Below, one piece after another: positions 58,388-64,000 of a DNA stretch of 64,000 bases. How positions within the stretch are numbered: the stretch's first letter is position 1; every line of letters starts with the position of its first letter. The translations under genes were made by a program, and so were the position numbers. The notes under the pieces are model-generated. The model saw only the letters and a list, made by a program, of their open reading frames with translations, was not told the DNA's origin and did not search any database. Source of the stretch: Stereocaulon alpinum. Its lineage: Eukaryota > Ascomycota > Lecanoromycetes > Lecanorales > Stereocaulaceae. The stretch lies in the NCBI GenBank assembly GCA_018257865.1, contig JAEUBA010000008.1, forward strand, positions 124,001 through 188,000, given 5' to 3'.

Positions 58388-61300
58388 ATGCCAGGAGAAG
58401 TCACTTCTGACGATCTTGCACAGCCTCAGCCGGTGGAGAAAATGTCTGCAGCAACGCAGAAATCACTGGCCGAGATGCCTCAACCCATACCCGCATTCTC
58501 ATATGCGCAAGCTGCGAAGGGCAAGTCTCCTTCGGTACCTTCGCTCGTCCCTGCAGGTAGGGCCCTTTCAGATACTACAGAGATGGATGTAAAGAAGGTT
58601 CCGACTCCGGAGACTAGAGAATCGCCTGCGATTTCGAAGAAGACCTCGACGAAGCGAACTGCGAGCGAAGGCCGTGCACCACAAGGAGGAATCTTCAAGA
58701 GTAGTGACGAACGTCGCCCCACTCAAATTGTTGAAACAGAGATTGCGACCAGAACCGACACCAATCCTTCGGAAACAATCAATCCTGCTAAGCCATCTAA
58801 ACCAATTTCGTCTACCCCATCTTCACCTGGTTATGGTACCACGTCAACAGCCACACTTCCAAAGGAAGACGACATGTTCTCAACGGCAAATGCTTCGTCA
58901 GATACCACTTCAGACAAACATTCTCAGTCCTCCCAGAACGGACATAAATTGGGGGAGAAAGTCGATGTCGACAAGGAGCAGATTAGCACTACGTCTTGGG
59001 ACGAAGAGAGCTCAGCAGCCGCATCGCTCAAGGAAGCGCTACCACCAGCGGTGAATGTCTGGCAGCAACGAAAAGAAGCTCAGGCAAAGTCTAAACCAAC
59101 AATCCTTTCTCAGCCACCGAAACCGGTGAGTTTCAGCAATGGACCTGTCAATACAAGCAGCACTACCAAGAACATTGAAACAAACAACGAGACCAAGAAG
59201 CCCGACAGCAGGAAGAAAGGCAAGACTGCATCGGGATCTGCAGACGATCGCACTGCTCTCAGCAACACTAAAGATGGTAGCAAGTCGGCAGATGCTATCG
59301 ATAAATCTGTCTCGCTACCAATGGCTCCACCACCGCCTCCTGGTGACGCAATATCTTGGCCAACGCCGGAGAATGCCTTGGGCGAGGCAAAGAAAAAGGC
59401 CCCAGAACGGGCAGAGAAGGGGGACAAGGATTCAAGCCAAGGATCAAAACCTCATGGGAAGGCAAATTGGGTCCCAGTGCCCTTCGTGCCTACGCCTGTC
59501 TTCAGCACTCCTATACCCACAGCGCGAAGAGGGGGAAGGGGTCCCCGTGGAGGGCGAGAAGGCGGGACTCGTGGGGGCAACACTACGAACGGTGCCAATA
59601 GTACGGAGCGACCTCCGATAGCAACAGCCACCATTCCCAGGGGCCAAGCTCTCGCATCGAGTGGAAATGAGCGGGAGGGGGCGGTACTGAGTTCAACCAC
59701 AACAAATGCAAGTCTGCAAAAGTCCAAGAGAGCTTCCAGTGCAGGGCCCACCACACCTATGGAACAACGGAGGACTAGAGATGGTGCAATGCCAGAGAAG
59801 CAGAAAGATATCGACAATGGCTCGTTGAAAGCAAGTGAAGATGGGGGCAGCATTGTTCACGAAAACCAAGGACCCTCTGCTCCTCTTCTGATCAAAGACT
59901 CACAGACGAGCCATCCGGCCAACGCTCAGGCCAATGAGCCTGCTCGAAATTCCACCGACTTGGTGCAGAACAAGACAGAAGAAGATGTGAAGTATCCGAA
60001 TGGGAGTATGGATCCCAGAACCAATGGGTCAGAGCGACGTAGTGAGGGGTCGATCAAGTCCCCCGACCATATACGAGATGTCCAAGGACATTTCCCCCTT
60101 CGCGAACGTGGTGAGGGGCGATCAGAGCGTGGTCGTGGAGGATACCGTGGCAGAGGTGGCGCGAATCATACTTACTTCAATTCGAATACGCCCAATGGGC
60201 ATGGTTATGCCAACGGTCATGCAAGTCAGTACCAGCATCCATCGGCGCCACCGTCCAACCTCCGATCAAACCACGACCGGTTACCATCTCAGCCTCAAGG
60301 CTCGTACCAACCACCTTCACAGCACACAAAGCACTACCGGACAAGCTCGAGATCACAGTCTATACCATACCAATCTCCGCCGCACACTGCACCATATAGA
60401 GGGTTCTCTAGTGGCCATCATGGACAAGCCTCTCACCTGCCTAATCTGCAGACTGACATAGCTAATGAGTATGGCTACCAGCCCGGTCATCAGGGCATCA
60501 TGAGCGCTATACCCTATGATCCTTTAGAACAAGCAAACACTTGGTCGATGGTGCAAATGCAGATGTAAGTAAACCCAATCACTTTACGGTGAATGTCTCT
60601 AACCTTGCGCAGAGAGTATTATTTCTCGATTAACAATCTTTGCAAGGATACATGGCTTCGAGCACGGATGGACTCGCAGGGTTACGTTCTTTTGGACATT
60701 GTCGCACAATTCAGTCGCATTAAAGCGCTGGCTGCCCCACTTGCCATGATACGTTCTGCTTGCGCCTACTCCCAAAGCGTCGAGCTTTATGCCCATGATG
60801 GAATCGATCGGATACGACGACGTCAGGATTGGCAGCAATGGGTACTCGAGATGAAGGCGCGTGACAAGTCAGCGCAGAACGATGGCCCACCGCCGCCTCC
60901 CCCGCCGCAATTCTATGGCTTTGACCGTTCCTTTGCACCCGACGATGGCCATGGTATCTTGGCCCACGCGAATCCAAATGGTAGTGCAGTGGATCATTCG
61001 CAGCCCCAATCTTTCAACGGTTTCACACCTCCCTTTGGTGCAGCTGTTGCTAGCACTCCACCAGATGCCGTCAACGCTTCCACAACACAGGCACCACTTT
61101 CAGCAGCAGTGTCTGAATTCACGCCTTCAGTCCATTCCGGTCAGCCTCCTACTTTTTCAACGCCGGAGCCTCATCCACAAGGGACTAATGTGTTCACTGA
61201 TGCCCAAGCTGATCAATTAAACATACTGGTTCGGAAGCCGGGACATGCTGCAACCTCCCCCGTACCCCCCTTCCATACCGCATCTTCACGTACATTCTCC

Positions 61301-62038
61301 AATGGCTCAATAGACGGAAGGTCAATCAGTGAAGAGCTCACCAAACTTGCCGAGGGTCAATCAAGACTCGTTGTCAATGGAGATGCGTCCGGGAGGTGAG
61401 GCCACACCGATGCTGTCTTATTTCATCAGGGCTAAGGTTCCAATAGCGTTGAGTCGAGCAGGAATCAGAGGCCTCGAAGTCCATTCCCAGTTGGACCCCT
61501 TGGCCCCAGCCGACAGATGGACAACAATGTTTCGCCTCCAGTCCTTTGGATCAAAAATAGAAATACTCCTTTCAATTCACATACTTCTCTGCCCACTGAA
61601 TGTGTCTCTGAGTCATACCACGATTTCCGGCGAGATGCTCTGAAAAAACGTGAGAGATCATCTGGCGACAAAGATCATCATGATATGCAGAACCTCTACC
61701 AATTCTGGTCACATTTTCTAGTTCGCAATTTCAATGCTCGTATGTACGGAGAATTTCGACAATTCGCTCTAGAAGACTTTGCTCAGCGCGGTTCCACGAC
61801 TGGCATGCAAAGTCTGTTACAGTACTACTTCGAATCAATATTGAGTCAAAAGACCGTTGCAGACGACAACATAGCTCGTGATTTCGTCAATATGGTCCAA
61901 GACGAGATACCAAACGCCGAAAGGCCGGCATTCGCCAAATTGAGAGCCAAATGGAGGGATGGTGCTTTCAACATGAAGAACCGTCACAAGCTTACCAAAT
62001 TCATTGACACGGATCTCAAAACCGAGCTTGAACGATGA
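58388..62038 (+). CDS. La-motif RNA-binding protein (LARP1/Sro9-like), about 1,183 aa
   Basis: Cytoplasmic RNA-binding protein of the La-related group, linked in other fungi to translation of capped or TOP-like mRNAs. Exons 58388-60564, 60613-61395, 61447-62038 (3,552 nt, exact codon multiple). The first two thirds are disordered: Ser/Thr/Pro-rich, with RGG-type patches (ARRGGRGPRGGREGG; later SERGRGGYRGRGG). The La motif spans the first splice joint: QIEYYFSINNLCKDTWLRAR, then DSQGYVLLDIVAQFSRIKAL, ending near RRRQDWQQWV. After a Pro/Ser-rich linker comes a C-terminal helical region (YHDFRRDALKKRERSS; NLYQFWSHFLVRNFNARMY), which resembles a LARP1-type tail. The ATG at 58388 is the first in the open frame; the true start could lie in a missed upstream exon. 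Confidence 0.88.
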
Positions 62039-62900
62039 GTCTACTGTGAACCAGTAATTTCTGTACATTACCATTCGGCGGAACCCGTCTGAGCACATAT
62101 GCCCCTAGCACCACTTTCAGACTTCTTCAGCAACTGCGGACTTTTACGGTCTGCACTTTACACCTTTCTTTATTTCACCACTGGATCCAAAATCTTGAAA
62201 GGAGGCAATCGTTTGCATGGTTAGCATGTGCATGGCATCTGGGCGTTCTGGAGCGTCAAAGGCGACAGCTTCTAAAATTATTCATGCAGCGATGTTTTCA
62301 ACGGATCTCCTTTCTACTTCTCAGCTTGAACGTCATGGAGACAATCTTGCTATGTATCCTTGGACTGTGGACCGTGGATCTCGGAGACGATTTCGCTACC
62401 ATCTCTCACGAAGGCAAATCACGCATGTCCTAGGATTCTGCTGTCTCCAAGGGACATAGCACACAATCTTCCCTACATTTGCACAAAAGCCCCTGCTAGA
62501 AAAGAATGCTTCAAACCACTAGGCGTTGACGATGGCATTGGCTACGGCTTTCGGCGATCGAGTCGCCCTTTGATAGACTTCAGAACATAGTTAACAAATA
62601 ACCACATTCTTTGCAAAGAGCTCATGCCCATACTGTCGTTTGAGAGTCCACCGCTGTCTCTCGCAGTGTCTCAAGATCTCAAATTGTATCCTCCTGCCAT
62701 CTCCGATTCGAAGCGTGAATGCCCGAAGAGCGTGCTAGGACAGATGTGGTTAGACTTCGTAACTAGATGTGGCGGTGTTCGATGCCATACATTCCTCCAC
62801 TCTTTCCTTCGTTGCGTCTCCTAGAACTCTCTCTCAGACCTGAACAAACAGCAAGATGGCGCCCTCTAGCGGGCACCTCTTGGTGCCAAAGGTCATACGT
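62039..62900. other. Intergenic, no supported gene
   Basis: 862 bp; 3' flank of the La-motif gene and promoter of the next gene. Nothing recognised. Confidence 0.45.
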
Positions 62901-64000
62901 ATGGTCAAGTAAGGCACCCATCCGCTTCTTCCCGAATGCCGCTCCATACTGATGCTCCTTCTCCAGGTTCGGCATCTCCAAGACCGCATCCCTCATACGC
63001 TCTAAACTGCCCCAGTCAACTCAAATAAGCACTACATCCAGTGCTTCTTTACAGCCTGTCCGTGTCTACGCTCAAAATCAACCTCTTCATCCCCTCGCTT
63101 TTCTCAAACAATCCCGTTCCCAGAATAATCGCTGGTTCTCCGCCAATGCTACCCGTACCTTTACATCATCTGCGAAATCCAATTCTGGTGTCCGCTACGA
63201 TCGTTCCAAATTCCCTATCTCGAAGGTTAGCAAGGCTGTCTCACAGCGCGGCGCTGCGCCCTTCGCAACTACCCTTCGCCCCAACCTTACAGGCGGTGCA
63301 TTACCCCGCTCGGCAGGCGGTTACAGTCTAGGTGGAGCAGGCAAAGGAGGAGCCCGACAATTCAGCCACACATCTGGGTGCCAAGCACAGGTTGTACACA
63401 ATGTCACTGCCGGCATTCGCGCCTTCCTCATCAGCGGTGGAAAGGCAAGATTTGATGGCGTCGATCCCATTACTGGCGAGAAGCGCTTCCGGTCGTTAAG
63501 CCAAACCGAGGACGCTGTGTACAAGGAATGGGAGAATCCAGTAACGAAAGGCACGAGCCTCAACTTCAAACTCAGCCCCACCATCACTGCCTTCTGCCCT
63601 TCCTTCTCCACGACTGCGCAAGACTCAAAGCTGGAGATTACATCTCTCAGTACCATCGGCCTTCTCGATAATCTAAGCATCGACTTCGCGCGCGCACTCA
63701 AAGACCTCTCCGCCATCCTCGCGGACCTTCGCCGCCTCTCTGTCTTTGGCGATCTCCCAATCTCTATGACCACAACGCCTTCAGGCCCAGTTCTAAGCGT
63801 CCGCTTCCCAGGCTGCGACGCAGATCTCGTCTCCCGACTGTGCGACGAAGTAGGCGTGCGCCGTGGTGTCATCTTGGAAGACGAAGCATGGGATGAGAAG
63901 GGAAACAAAGAGGTGGAAATGGCGCTGCTCTTCCCCTTCGCACCATCCACATCTCCCTCGGCCTCTAGCGAAGACGATGCGGCAGAGTACTTCAACCCAC
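62901..64000 (+). CDS. Conserved fungal protein often labelled casein kinase II beta 2 subunit; 3' end beyond the window
   Basis: Exon 1 is 62901-62908 (ATG plus five bases) and the intron is 62909-62966. Exon 2 is open to the window end. The joined start is MVKFGISKTASLIRSKLPQS, a basic, hydroxylated leader that could target mitochondria, continued by NNRWFSANATRTFTSSAKSN. The conserved core reads NVTAGIRAFLISGGKARFDG, GEKRFRSLSQ and FKLSPTITAF, and the end visible here is LSVRFPGCDADLVSRLCDEV followed by an acidic stretch. From memory, fungal proteins with this core carry the casein-kinase label, but no CK2-beta zinc motif is visible, so the name may be a propagated error. Function unknown. 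Confidence 0.72.

Noticed and set aside
1..64000. CRISPR arrays, prokaryotic operons, transposase or reverse-transcriptase genes
   Set aside because: None seen; the window is eukaryotic and no mobile-element coding signature was recognised.

Overview
The window is a 64-kb piece of a filamentous ascomycete (Pezizomycotina) genome. The evidence is dense protein-coding sequence on both strands, short spliceosomal introns (mostly 43-75 nt, GTRNGT donors, CTRAC-type branch points, YAG acceptors) and fungal versions of conserved eukaryotic genes. A Dothideomycete is my best guess, but that is impression, not proof. Genes were built by joining open frames across introns and checking that every joined coding sequence stays in frame; most models below close exactly in codon multiples.

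Layout. 1-0.5 kb: 5' end of an ammonium permease gene leaving the window on the left. 0.5-3.6 kb: promoter and non-coding DNA with a degenerate minisatellite. 3.6-10.6 kb: a huge Lys/Glu-rich protein built on a repeated Trp-Gly-x-Phe/Lys module. 12-17 kb: CHD1 chromatin remodeller, divergent from RLI1 (ABCE1), which converges on PRP40. 24.2-34.5 kb: a gene-poor looking stretch that in fact holds a cluster of small RRM-like genes (six intact, three decayed or unresolved), the most unusual part of the window. 36.6-38.9 kb: family X DNA polymerase (Pol4/lambda type). 39.9-42.6 kb: a kelch-repeat membrane protein and a small secreted protein. 43.8-46.7 kb: ATP10, GOS1 and ribosomal protein uL29 (L35). 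47.5-52.2 kb: two tandem paralogous C2H2 zinc-finger genes and a Zn2Cys6 transcription factor. 53.4-62 kb: CWF19, the GPN-loop GTPase NPA3, and a La-motif (LARP1-like) protein. 62.9-64 kb: 5' part of a gene leaving the window on the right.

Functionally, most housekeeping genes serve gene expression: chromatin (CHD1), RNA polymerase II assembly (NPA3), splicing (PRP40, CWF19), translation (uL29, RLI1, LARP1-like). They are not an operon and their adjacency need not mean co-regulation. The RRM-like cluster shares one exon plan (first exon about 26 nt ending in phase 2, second exon 73-82 nt ending in phase 0), and three members use a GC-AG first intron. This marks it as a lineage-specific tandem expansion that I cannot match to a named family.
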